DNA of 9,620 nt from an uncultured Clostridia bacterium (GCA_934167435.1 CAKPKZ010000053.1:1-9620), one strand, 5' to 3'; numbered from the stretch's first letter, positions 1 through 5,403 are shown. Numbers and translations: made by a program. The notes: generated by a model from the letters alone, not told the origin.

Positions 1-32
1 TAACCATGTTTTTTCAATATTAAATTAAAAAA

Positions 33-61
33 TGTAGACAAAATTTTTATTTTTGCCTACA
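33..61 (-). terminator. 11-bp hairpin upstream of the glycosyltransferase gene
   Basis: Arms at 33-43 and 51-61 are inverted repeats with one mismatch and a 7-base loop (44-50). Read as - strand RNA the mismatch becomes a G-U pair and the stem is followed by a run of six U (32-27 region), which is the layout of an intrinsic terminator. On the + strand the stem has an A/C mismatch and only a weak T-rich tail. It may end transcription from either side, but no - strand gene feeding it is visible, so its role is uncertain. Confidence 0.35.
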
Positions 62-114
62 AATATTTTACACTAACCCAAAATTCTTATTTTTTAGCAT
101 AAATTCTTTATTTT

Positions 115-135
115 TTGACAATATTATGATATAAT
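115..135 (+). promoter_or_regulatory. Extended -10 promoter of the glycosyltransferase gene
   Basis: TGATATAAT at 127-135 is a perfect TGn-TATAAT extended -10 element, about 31 bases ahead of the start codon. A perfect TTGACA lies at 115-120 but only 9 bases from the -10 hexamer, too close to work as its -35; the sequence at the proper distance (107-112) is poor. The promoter therefore probably relies on the extended -10. Confidence 0.55.
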
Positions 136-166
136 AAGTCCATTACATTTTTTAGGAGGTTATAAC

Positions 167-1528
167 ATGGAAAACCTAAAGATATCAATTGTTACTGCAT
201 ATCCAACACAAGGTGCTGGTAGTGGTACACTTATTACAGCACAGGCAAAAACATATGTGGAAATGGGACATGAAGTTCATATTGTTACAGCAAATAACAA
301 TACAAGTTTTAATAAACTTGATGGTGTTACTTATCATCTCGTACCTTTTACAGGTGAAAAAGAGCCTATCGAAAAACTTGAAGGTGCACTGCCTTTTAAC
401 TTCGTTATGTTCACATCACATACTAACAGCTCTGAAAATTTTTGGAATATTACAAATGAGCAATTAAAAGCTTACTGTAATAAGTTTAGAGAGGTTTTTG
501 AAACTCATATCAAAAACGATAAACCGGATATTTTCCATGGTCAACACTGTTGGATTTCCACATCCATACTTACTGACTATGATATCCCTGTAGTATGTAC
601 AATACATGGTACAGACCTTATGGGGTATGAAAAAGCAAAGGAACTTTTATCTAATGCAAATGTTAGTGCAGAAGATGCTGAAAAGTATAACTTCTACATT
701 AAATCTGCTGAAAAGGCTGCACGAAATTCAAAACGCATTTTTGTAATTTCAAAGCAACAGGAAGAAAAGTTTAAAAGGCTTTTCCCATTTGCAGCTGATA
801 AGGTGGTTCTTGTTCGTAATGGATGTGACACTAGTGTTTTCTACAAAGATAATACAGTCAATGTAAAAGATCTTTTAAGCTCACTTCATTCTAATGTATT
901 GCCAACAGCTGGAATACCAACCAACTATGATAAACTTGCAATTTTCGTTGGAAAATTCGCACAGTTTAAAAGAGTGGATTTGGTTTTAGATTCAGCAAAA
1001 ATATATGAAGAAGAAATGCATAAAAAGGGCTTGAATGTCTTAACTCTTATTGTAGGATCTGGAGCATTAGATGAAGAGCTAAAGAAACACCAATCGGAAC
1101 TAAATTTACGTAATACTCATTTTGTTGGAAGACAAGGTTCAGATGTTGTAAGAGCTTTACAAAACATTTCTGATGTATTTCTTGCTCCATCAGATAATGA
1201 ACCTGACGGTCTTGTTTATAAAGAGTGCATGCTTTGTAATAACATTCCTGTAGGAACATTAGGTGGTGGCGTTCCAGACACATTAAATCCAAATGATGAC
1301 GAGCTTACTGCAATTCCTGGTACTGAAATATACCCAACACCTTATGGTGTACTTATTCCAATGAATAACAGTAAGGCTCTTGCTGATGCAACAATGTATG
1401 TCATGAATCATCCTGAGAAATTTGATAAAAATCAGATTATTTCTTATGCTCAGGAAAGCTATGACCAAAGAAAAATCAGCAAAAATGTAATTATTCCTAT
1501 TTTTAAGGAAGTAATTGCTAAAAAATAA
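167..1528 (+). CDS. Glycosyltransferase, GT4-type, GT-B fold
   Basis: The predicted 453-residue cytoplasmic protein would transfer a sugar from a nucleotide-sugar donor to an unknown acceptor. The N-terminal half begins with a beta strand and a glycine-rich loop (AGSGT, about residues 17-21), as in GT-B enzymes, and contains HG motifs near residues 124-148. The C-terminal donor-binding half has FVGKFAQFKR at 260-269, where the conserved Lys/Arg contact the donor phosphates in this superfamily, and the E-x7-E signature at E345...E353, followed by a GGGVP turn. There is no signal peptide or membrane segment. The start is supported by AGGAGG at 154-159, seven bases upstream. It is monocistronic, with its own promoter and terminator, and is visibly richer in G+C than everything to its right. 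The length fits GT4 enzymes; acceptor and pathway (glycolipid, capsule or storage) cannot be read from the sequence. Confidence 0.9.
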   Translation: MENLKISIVTAYPTQGAGSGTLITAQAKTYVEMGHEVHIVTANNNTSFNKLDGVTYHLVPFTGEKEPIEKLEGALPFNFVMFTSHTNSSENFWNITNEQLKAYCNKFREVFETHIKNDKPDIFHGQHCWISTSILTDYDIPVVCTIHGTDLMGYEKAKELLSNANVSAEDAEKYNFYIKSAEKAARNSKRIFVISKQQEEKFKRLFPFAADKVVLVRNGCDTSVFYKDNTVNVKDLLSSLHSNVLPTAGIPTNYDKLAIFVGKFAQFKRVDLVLDSAKIYEEEMHKKGLNVLTLIVGSGALDEELKKHQSELNLRNTHFVGRQGSDVVRALQNISDVFLAPSDNEPDGLVYKECMLCNNIPVGTLGGGVPDTLNPNDDELTAIPGTEIYPTPYGVLIPMNNSKALADATMYVMNHPEKFDKNQIISYAQESYDQRKISKNVIIPIFKEVIAKK

Positions 1529-1553
1529 CAGAAACTAAGTAATAATTTACTTC

Positions 1554-1602
1554 TCCCCATTTATTGAACAAGCAGTTTGATAAATGGGGATTCTCTTATT
1601 TT
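1554..1602 (+). terminator. Intrinsic terminator after the glycosyltransferase gene
   Basis: An 11-bp perfect stem (TCCCCATTTAT at 1554-1564 with its complement at 1580-1590) encloses a 15-base loop and is followed by a T-rich stretch (TTCTCTTATTTT). It begins 26 bases after the stop codon. Confidence 0.7.
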
Positions 1603-1630
1603 GATCGATTATAAATACTAATTCCTTTCA

Positions 1631-1670
1631 CTAAAAAGCAATTAGTTAAATATAGCTTAACTAATTGCTT
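1631..1670 (-). terminator. Intrinsic terminator of the - strand operon ending with the MazG-like gene
   Basis: A perfect 14-bp stem (1636-1649 with 1657-1670) has a 7-base loop. On the - strand it is followed by TTTTTAG, so it should stop transcripts arriving from the MazG-like gene. It sits back to back with the + strand terminator at 1554-1602, making a convergent pair. Confidence 0.7.
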
Positions 1671-1723
1671 AACATACTCTCAGCTTGTAGCTACCTTGTC
1701 TAGGTCTTACTAAAAATATTTTA

Positions 1724-2074
1724 TTATTTTCCCCATTCTCTTTCTATATTTTCTTCCTCTTTTGCTTTCAATGCTTTATATAAATCAATATTAAGTTTAT
1801 TGCACACACTATTTAATACTATAAATACATCTGCAACTTCGCTTTCAATTGTATCATAATGATTTATTTTACTCTTATCAATACTCATAGATGTTGCATT
1901 TTTTCGTATTGATTTTGCTAGTTCTCCAACTTCTTCAATTAATAATAACATTGTCTTTTCAATTTCTTGTTCTGCAAAACCTCTAATTTTTATTACTTCT
2001 TTTATGTATTGTTGTATTTCTTGAAGTGTATTATTTTCATTTAGGTTATTACATAATTCTAATTTACTACTCAT
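1724..2074 (-). CDS. MazG-like nucleotide pyrophosphohydrolase
   Basis: The predicted 116-residue helical protein belongs to the all-alpha NTP pyrophosphatase superfamily, whose members hydrolyse nucleoside triphosphates to monophosphate and pyrophosphate, often cleaning up non-canonical or surplus nucleotides. The Mg-binding signature is complete: E47-E48-x-x-E51 in the first metal helix and E79-x-x-D82 in the second (ESEVADVFIVL). A single MazG unit of this length is typical of the short MazG-like proteins rather than of the two-domain MazG. The only Shine-Dalgarno candidate (GGAG, 2091-2094) is 16 bases from the ATG, longer than usual, so initiation may be weak or coupled to the short ORF ending 12 bases upstream. 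It is the last gene before the terminator at 1631-1670. The substrate is unknown. Confidence 0.85.
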   Translation of the reverse strand: MSSKLELCNNLNENNTLQEIQQYIKEVIKIRGFAEQEIEKTMLLLIEEVGELAKSIRKNATSMSIDKSKINHYDTIESEVADVFIVLNSVCNKLNIDLYKALKAKEEENIEREWGK

Positions 2075-2086
2075 AATTTTTACTAA

Positions 2087-2197
2087 TCATCTCCATTTAT
2101 CCTTATTAATGTATTTTGTTAAAACTATAATAAATGCTTTTATCATTTCTTCATCGTTTACTAAACTTATTACTGGCGGAATTATATTTTTAGACAT
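2087..2197 (-). CDS. Unrecognised 36-residue ORF
   Basis: This short frame begins MSKNIIPPVISL and ends 12 bases before the MazG-like start. Its ATG overlaps the end of the preceding short frame (ATGTCTAA), as translationally coupled genes do, with a weak GAG seven bases upstream. The composition is protein-like, with a predicted amphipathic helix in the second half. I do not recognise the family. It may be a real microprotein or a scrap of a decayed gene; the neighbouring sequence shows clear decay, which favours the latter. Confidence 0.25.
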   Translation of the reverse strand: MSKNIIPPVISLVNDEEMIKAFIIVLTKYINKDKWR

Positions 2198-2430
2198 TAA
2201 CATACTCTTTTTGCAATTCTCCCATAGCTTTAGGAATTTCTTCAAATGGCATAGTCTGAATTACTGGTCTTTTACTTATTCAATCCCAATGTAACCACCT
2301 TCTGTCTGTAATCTTCCCCTATTTGGGTAGTTCCTATTGAATTTTTCAATTCACTTCTAATTGATTTACAAATCTCTTTAATATTAATAGGCTGTTGAGG
2401 TTTCTGACTTATAAAAGGAATTAATGTCAT
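2190..2430 (-). pseudogene. Unrecognised small gene, probably frameshifted
   Basis: From an ATG at 2428-2430 a 52-residue frame runs to a TAA at 2272-2274. At that point the adjacent frame is open and reads on as KRPVIQTMPFEEIPKAMGELQKEY to a TAA at 2190-2192. Removing one base near 2274 would join them into a protein of about 80 residues. No Shine-Dalgarno precedes the ATG, and the frame directly follows the DUF1016 relic's stop in the same frame. I cannot name the family. Two independent short ORFs are the alternative reading, but their smooth junction favours one broken gene. Confidence 0.3.
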
Positions 2431-2439
2431 TCTTGATAT

Positions 2440-2651
2440 CTATATTAATGTTCGAGGTTGTCGACTCACTGCGTCGACAATCTCAGGAAAATTTTTATAA
2501 AAATTCAAAAAATAATATAAATTACTTCTATCAAAGCCTCTTCCATACTCTTTCGTTAATTCTTTTGCTGAATTTATAATTGAACAAACATCATTTAAAA
2601 CATTGTCTGTTTTGGGATATTTAATAATTGAAGTATTATTTTTATACCTCC
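2440..2651 (-). pseudogene. DUF1016 (YhcG-type PDDEXK nuclease family) N-domain relic
   Basis: A frame of about 70 codons ends at a TAG (2440-2442) and contains KELTKEYGRGFDRSNLYYF followed by NFYKNFPEIVDAVSRQ, which matches from memory the conserved block of the DUF1016 N-terminal domain (YhcG family, restriction-associated or recombination-associated nucleases). The usual LSWSHY segment and the whole C-terminal nuclease domain are missing, and the stretch before KELTKEYG is much shorter than in relatives, so both internal and 3' parts are deleted. A textbook GGAGGT ribosome binding site (2646-2651) lies 10 bases after the Nudix stop codon, yet no start codon follows: the frame reads AAAAATAATACT, one base away from an ATG-Asn-Thr start. 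The gene is therefore decapitated as well as truncated. A 12-bp GTCGAC-containing hairpin lies at its 3' deletion edge. Confidence 0.65.
2454..2484. repeat. 12-bp hairpin with TTGTCGAC arms
   Basis: Arms at 2454-2465 and 2473-2484 pair over 12 positions with one G-T, around the 7-base loop TCACTGC. It is far richer in G+C than its surroundings. On the - strand it falls in the codons for EIVDAVSRQ of the DUF1016 relic, and the reading frame departs from the family directly after it. Confidence 0.6.
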
Positions 2652-2661
2652 GCTTCTAATT

Positions 2662-3177
2662 TCAAATCTTTTTATATAATCCATTAAAATATTCTAACCA
2701 TTCATGAGTTACTTTATTTTTTATCATATTATTAAATTCATCAATAGATACATACTTAGCATTAATTACTTCTCCATCATTAAATTTGATTTCTTCTATT
2801 GAAATTTCTTTATTTACTAAATAAATATCTCTAAAAAAGTTCAAATCTTCTCCTTCTTCAATAATTTCCTTAATTAAACTAATATCTTTTTCTTCAAGTT
2901 CAAGTCCTATTTCTTCTTTTAATTCTCTTAAAGCTCCTTGTTTACTTGTTTCACCACTTGTAACTAAGCCAGTTGTTGGTTCCCACATACCTCCTTTTAC
3001 TTTATCTAATTTTCGTTGTGTCATTAAGATTTTTCCTTCTTTATTTACAATCCATGCAGTAATTGAAATGATAAATTCTCCCTTACTTAAAGATAATCCT
3101 CTTTCCCTCAAAACAACTTTTCCTGTTATTTCTTTTTCTTTATTATAAACATCTATTTTCTCAATTTTTTCTTCCAT
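2662..3177 (-). CDS. Nudix hydrolase, IPP-isomerase-like/YfcD-type subgroup
   Basis: This 171-residue soluble enzyme should cleave a nucleoside diphosphate linked to another moiety. The Nudix box is perfect at residues 70-92: G70-x5-E76-x7-R84-E85-x2-E88-E89-x-G91, supplying the Mg-binding glutamates. The N-terminal segment (DVYNKEKEITGKVVLRERG, residues 9-27) is the substrate-side extension seen in the YfcD and isopentenyl-diphosphate-isomerase-like Nudix proteins; this is recalled from family knowledge. W65-E66-P67 precedes the box as is common. The start is set by GAGG at 3185-3188, seven bases upstream. It lies 13 bases after the alpha/beta hydrolase stop and is followed at once by the orphan ribosome binding site of the DUF1016 relic, so it belongs to the block C operon. 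The length is normal for the subgroup. The substrate cannot be deduced; a housecleaning or isoprenoid role are alternatives. Confidence 0.88.
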   Translation of the reverse strand: MEEKIEKIDVYNKEKEITGKVVLRERGLSLSKGEFIISITAWIVNKEGKILMTQRKLDKVKGGMWEPTTGLVTSGETSKQGALRELKEEIGLELEEKDISLIKEIIEEGEDLNFFRDIYLVNKEISIEEIKFNDGEVINAKYVSIDEFNNMIKNKVTHEWLEYFNGLYKKI

Positions 3178-3190
3178 AAATATACCTCAC

Positions 3191-3847
3191 TTAGTTTAAA
3201 TAATTTTTAATTATTTCATATATTTTTTCACTATGTACTATATAACTGCCATGATTTTCTTTTTTTATTATTTCAAGAGTACTATTTTCTATGTTATCAG
3301 CTATATATTTAGTATGTTCATATTTAACAATATCTTTTTCTCCTGCTAATACATGAACTGGTATTCTTATACTTTTTAATTCTTCAGTTTTTATATTAGG
3401 TTCATTTAACATCATTTTTATATATTTGCTTCTGGTAAAAAAGTAAATTAAATTTGTAAATAATTTAAATGGTATAGATAATATATCTGGAGTAGTATTA
3501 GCCCCACTAATAATTAATTTTGATAATAGCATTGGTTCTTTTATTGCAATTAACAAACCAATGATGCCACCATCACTAAAACCATATAATAAAGGTTTAT
3601 TAATATTTAATTTTTTAATAAATTCTACTATATCATCACACATTAAATCATAAGATATATCAACAGGGTTTTCACTTTTTCCATGACATCTACTATCAAT
3701 AGCATATACCTTGTAATTTGTTTTTAATCTATCTATTAATTTATCAAAAATTTCATGCGTTTCTTGATTACCATGTAATAATATAATAGGCTTTCCAACT
3801 CCATATTCTTCATAATATAATTTAACATTATTAACTAATACTTCCAT
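3191..3847 (-). CDS. Alpha/beta hydrolase
   Basis: This 218-residue cytoplasmic serine hydrolase has no signal peptide. Catalytic features are all visible: the oxyanion-hole HG in LLHGN (H25-G26), nucleophile S91 in GFSDGG, acid D172 in AGEKDIV, and the base H199 in ENHGSY. The cap between strands 6 and 7 is short (about residues 120-160), giving a protein smaller than most family members (250-300 residues). The D after the nucleophile (G-F-S-D-G) is typical of a large subgroup of small esterases and C-C hydrolases in Firmicutes. The start has AGGA at 3857-3860, nine bases upstream, overlapping the stop codon of the upstream HAD gene, which points to translational coupling in one operon with the nucleotidase-like and Nudix genes. 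The substrate is unknown. Confidence 0.88.
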   Translation of the reverse strand: MEVLVNNVKLYYEEYGVGKPIILLHGNQETHEIFDKLIDRLKTNYKVYAIDSRCHGKSENPVDISYDLMCDDIVEFIKKLNINKPLLYGFSDGGIIGLLIAIKEPMLLSKLIISGANTTPDILSIPFKLFTNLIYFFTRSKYIKMMLNEPNIKTEELKSIRIPVHVLAGEKDIVKYEHTKYIADNIENSTLEIIKKENHGSYIVHSEKIYEIIKNYLN

Positions 3848-3859
3848 TTTATTAAATCC

Positions 3860-4453
3860 TTATTTTGTATTTTCTAAAATATACCTACATATATCTCCCC
3901 AATTATTTACTTCCTTAACAAATTTATTTTCTTTTATTTTTTTTAAATTAGTATCTCGAAAATATAATGTCTTAATATTATTAGATGAAAGCCTTTCAAT
4001 AATTCTCCAATCATCATCAATCATAATATCTATGTTCTCCTTTTGACAGACATCTAATTTATCTCCTTGTCCCCAATAATATTTATCAAAAACAATGCTT
4101 TGTTCATTTAATACTCTTTTTGCATCATCTTCCATTTCCTTCATAAAATTCCCATCTAGAGTTAGTCCTCTTGCTGTTATAACTACAAACTCATGACCTT
4201 GCTCTTTTAAATATTTATAAGCTGCCACAAATCCAGACATTAAATTACTTTCTTTTGAAACTTGTAAAAAAAATTTATCAGTAAAATCCTTTTGTTGTTC
4301 TTTTGTCCAATTATATCTAGCTTGAAATTTAGGCTCTTCTCTATCTATTAAATTGTTTCCTTTTAGAACCAATAAATCATATAATTCTTCGTATGTTCTA
4401 AAAGTTGTTTCACTATCAATTACAACTCCATCTAAATCAATTCCTATTTTCAT
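3860..4453 (-). CDS. HAD-superfamily 5'-nucleotidase-like phosphatase (NT5C/YqfW type)
   Basis: The predicted 197-residue phosphatase has the four HAD motifs: D6-x-D8-G in motif I (IGIDLDGVV), T93 in motif II (VITARG), K132 in motif III (GDKLDVC) and the acidic pair D146-D147 in motif IV (IMIDDDWRII). The small helical cap between motif I and II (about residues 14-80) and the overall size match the NT5C/YqfW-like group, which in characterised members dephosphorylates nucleoside monophosphates. It is cytoplasmic. The start is supported by AAGGAG (4464-4469), ten bases upstream. It begins 20 bases after the end of the truncated CutA-like gene, and its stop overlaps the ribosome binding site of the alpha/beta hydrolase. 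The true substrate is inferred only; other small phosphomonoesters remain possible. Confidence 0.82.
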   Translation of the reverse strand: MKIGIDLDGVVIDSETTFRTYEELYDLLVLKGNNLIDREEPKFQARYNWTKEQQKDFTDKFFLQVSKESNLMSGFVAAYKYLKEQGHEFVVITARGLTLDGNFMKEMEDDAKRVLNEQSIVFDKYYWGQGDKLDVCQKENIDIMIDDDWRIIERLSSNNIKTLYFRDTNLKKIKENKFVKEVNNWGDICRYILENTK

Positions 4454-4473
4454 ATTTTTTTATCTCCTTTAAC

Positions 4474-4680
4474 TTATATTTCTTTAGCATATACTTTTAT
4501 AGTTTTCATTAACAATAAAAATTCTTGAGCAGACTCTCTTTCATGTTTCCAATTCCATGTACTTTTACTATTTATAACTTGGCAACTAGAAACCAATTTA
4601 TCACTTAACAATTTATCTACAACGTTATTTAATTCTTTTTTATTGTCAAAAGCTGATTCAATCATACAAAAATCATTCAT
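4474..4680 (-). pseudogene. CutA-like protein, C-terminally truncated
   Basis: The first gene of block C encodes 68 residues that match the N-terminal two thirds of CutA1, the small trimeric PII-like protein (about 105 residues) named for divalent-cation tolerance. The match rests on spacing and motifs: a first strand ending in a Ser/Ala-rich turn, then LLSDKLVSSCQVINSKSTWNWKHERES, then EFLLLMKTIK, all recognisable in the family. The frame stops after AKEI, so the last helix and the conserved HPYE-VPEI strand with the metal-linked His and Glu are absent; the next gene's ribosome binding site follows within four bases, leaving no room for them. Start signals are intact (GGAGG at 4693-4697 and AGGA at 4688-4691) and a good promoter precedes it, so the truncated peptide is probably still made. 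It may now serve mainly as a leader for the operon. Confidence 0.65.
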
Positions 4681-4707
4681 TCTATATTCCTTCCTCCAAC
4701 ATCTATT

Positions 4708-4749
4708 TTTGCATACGCAAATTATAACATATTTTCTTATATTTGTCTT
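4708..4749 (-). promoter_or_regulatory. Promoter of the cutA'-HAD-hydrolase-Nudix operon, with a small palindrome at +1
   Basis: On the - strand an extended -10 TGTTATAAT occupies 4729-4721, and AAGACA at 4749-4744 is a 4-of-6 match to the -35 at exactly 17 bases. Immediately downstream, across the expected start point, lies TTTGC-atac-GCAAA (4708-4721), a dyad placed where a repressor could block initiation. It is about 40 bases ahead of the CutA start codon. Confidence 0.6.
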
Positions 4750-4766
4750 GATTTTTTCAAAATTTA

Positions 4767-4788
4767 AGAGCCAACCTAAGTTAGCTCT
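4767..4788 (-). terminator. Hairpin closing the small remnant block (4795-5360)
   Basis: As - strand RNA it forms a 9-bp stem with one G-U pair around a UUAG loop, followed by UUAAAUUUU. It begins 7 bases after the last stop codon of the frameshifted ORF. The tail is imperfect, so termination may be partial and leak into the downstream operon. Confidence 0.45.
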
Positions 4789-4794
4789 CTATGC

Positions 4795-4972
4795 TTATCC
4801 AATCTCATATTTAATAATATCTGTACCACAATATTTACCATTATCTCTTGTAAAAATCATATTAGCAAGTTTCATTGATAATATATTTGATTGATTTTCT
4901 ACTATTTGATATTCAAAAACAATTCAAAAAGCAATATTCATAACTTTTACCTTTCTTTCTTAAATTTACCAT
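4795..4972 (-). pseudogene. Unrecognised small gene with a frameshift in a T5 run
   Basis: A GGAGG (4984-4988) stands 11 bases before ATG 4970-4972, opening a frame MVNLRKKGKSYEYCFLNCF that ends in TGA. Directly at that point the neighbouring frame is open and continues FEYQIVENQSNILSMKLANM and 20 further residues to a TAA at 4795-4797. Loss of one base in the T5 run (plus-strand A5 at 4915-4919) would fuse them into 58 residues. A second possible start (ATG 4939-4941, preceded by AAAGG) hits a TGA after five codons. I do not know the family. It could be a true pseudogene, a programmed or slippage frameshift, or a read error in the homopolymer. Confidence 0.35.
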
Positions 4973-4973
4973 T

Positions 4974-5156
4974 TTATTTTTTACCTCCAATCTGCAAATA
5001 ACGATTGAACAAAAAAAGACTGGCATCTTTTACAATGTCAGTCAATATTAAACTTTTTAATATTTCAGATTTGTTGCCAAGTCTATATCCATTGATAAAT
5101 AAGTATTTTTCAAGAATTTTTGTCGACAATTTTATTTTGTTTGGCGACAAAAGCAT
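4974..5156 (-). CDS. Unrecognised 60-residue ORF, possibly the 3' end of a lost gene
   Basis: The frame reads from an ATG without any ribosome binding site and ends IGGKK-stop one base before the ATG of the next small gene. That gene's GGAGG lies inside the last codons, the same stop/ribosome-site overlap seen at several intact junctions in this window, and this is the main argument that the 3' end is real coding DNA. The sequence is basic (Lys-rich) with alternating hydrophobic helices and no motif I can name. In-frame codons extend only five further upstream before a stop. It may be the C-terminal tail of a larger, deleted protein; a chance frame in A-rich DNA is the alternative. Confidence 0.3.
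   Translation of the reverse strand: MLLSPNKIKLSTKILEKYLFINGYRLGNKSEILKSLILTDIVKDASLFLFNRYLQIGGKK
5120..5129. repeat. TTGTCGACAA palindrome
   Basis: A perfect 10-bp palindrome with the same TTGTCGAC/GTCGACAA arms as the hairpin at 2454-2484. These are the only places where I noticed GTCGAC in this AT-rich window. Confidence 0.5.
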
Positions 5157-5204
5157 ATTTTTTGCATTTATGTCAATTTATATAATTTTCTGTAACCCTT
5201 GATA

Positions 5205-5312
5205 TTAAGCGTTTTTACCACAGCAGTTTTTATATTTCTTTCCACTTCCACATGAAGACATTTTAATAGTATTATCTGTACTATTAATATCTATGGATAT
5301 CACTTGTACTGC
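5205..5312 (-). pseudogene. SEC-C zinc-motif fragment
   Basis: The last 18 codons read MSSCGSGKKYKNCCGKNA, the unmistakable core of the SEC-C motif (CxCGSGKKYKxCC/H) that binds zinc at the C terminus of SecA, YecA-like and many small proteins. The frame is open for only about 36 codons from a TAA upstream, there is no ribosome binding site before the internal ATG at 5259-5261, and the first of the four zinc ligands is Ser instead of Cys. It is therefore most likely the 3' end of a protein whose body was deleted. Zinc binding would be impaired. The short form could in principle be a microprotein, but nothing supports translation. Confidence 0.55.
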
Positions 5313-5353
5313 ATATTATAGCCATTTATACTTATTGTATTATTTGTACTATT
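5270..5353. repeat. Pair of 16-bp direct repeats, 68 bases apart
   Basis: TATTATCTGTACTATT at 5270-5285 and TATTATTTGTACTATT at 5338-5353 differ at one position. They lie between the SEC-C scrap and the putative promoter at 5361-5403. The composition is AT-rich, but the shared TGTACTATT core makes chance less likely. Confidence 0.4.
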
Positions 5354-5360
5354 TTTATAT

Positions 5361-5403
5361 ATTGTACCAATTTTTTGCAAACAAAATGCAAACAATGTTT
5401 ACA
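5361..5403 (-). promoter_or_regulatory. Putative promoter with overlapping operator repeats
   Basis: On the - strand TGGTACAAT (5369-5361) is an extended -10 element, and TTGCAT about 19 bases upstream could be a weak -35. Two direct copies of TGCAAACAA (5376-5384 and 5387-5395, 11-base period, about one helical turn) cover the spacer and -35. The second copy also forms a dyad with the following sequence, TGCAAACA-A-TGTTTACA (5387-5403, one mismatch). That arrangement suggests a dimeric regulator. It would drive the remnants at 4795-5312. Confidence 0.35.

Noticed and set aside
115..120. Perfect TTGACA as the -35 of the glycosyltransferase promoter
   Set aside because: Only 9 bases from the -10, and no -10-like sequence lies 16-19 bases downstream of it.
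189..467. Open frame inside the glycosyltransferase gene, + strand
   Set aside because: Shadow frame; the enclosing 453-residue protein has clear family motifs and a ribosome binding site.
1047..1468. Two - strand open frames within the glycosyltransferase gene
   Set aside because: Antisense shadows without ribosome sites or protein-like composition.
2109..2294. 61-residue + strand frame
   Set aside because: Phe/Ile/Ser-rich antisense of A-rich coding-like - strand frames; no ribosome site.
4643..4894. 83-residue hydrophobic + strand frame
   Set aside because: Runs antisense to the CutA-like gene, its promoter and the hairpin; hydrophobicity is what T-rich antisense gives.
5044..5064. 9-bp AT-only inverted repeat (AATATTAAA / TTTAATATT)
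   Set aside because: Expected by chance in such AT-rich DNA; no T tract or placement supporting a function.
5005..5202. 65-residue + strand frame with membrane-like sequence
   Set aside because: T-rich antisense frame without a start signal.
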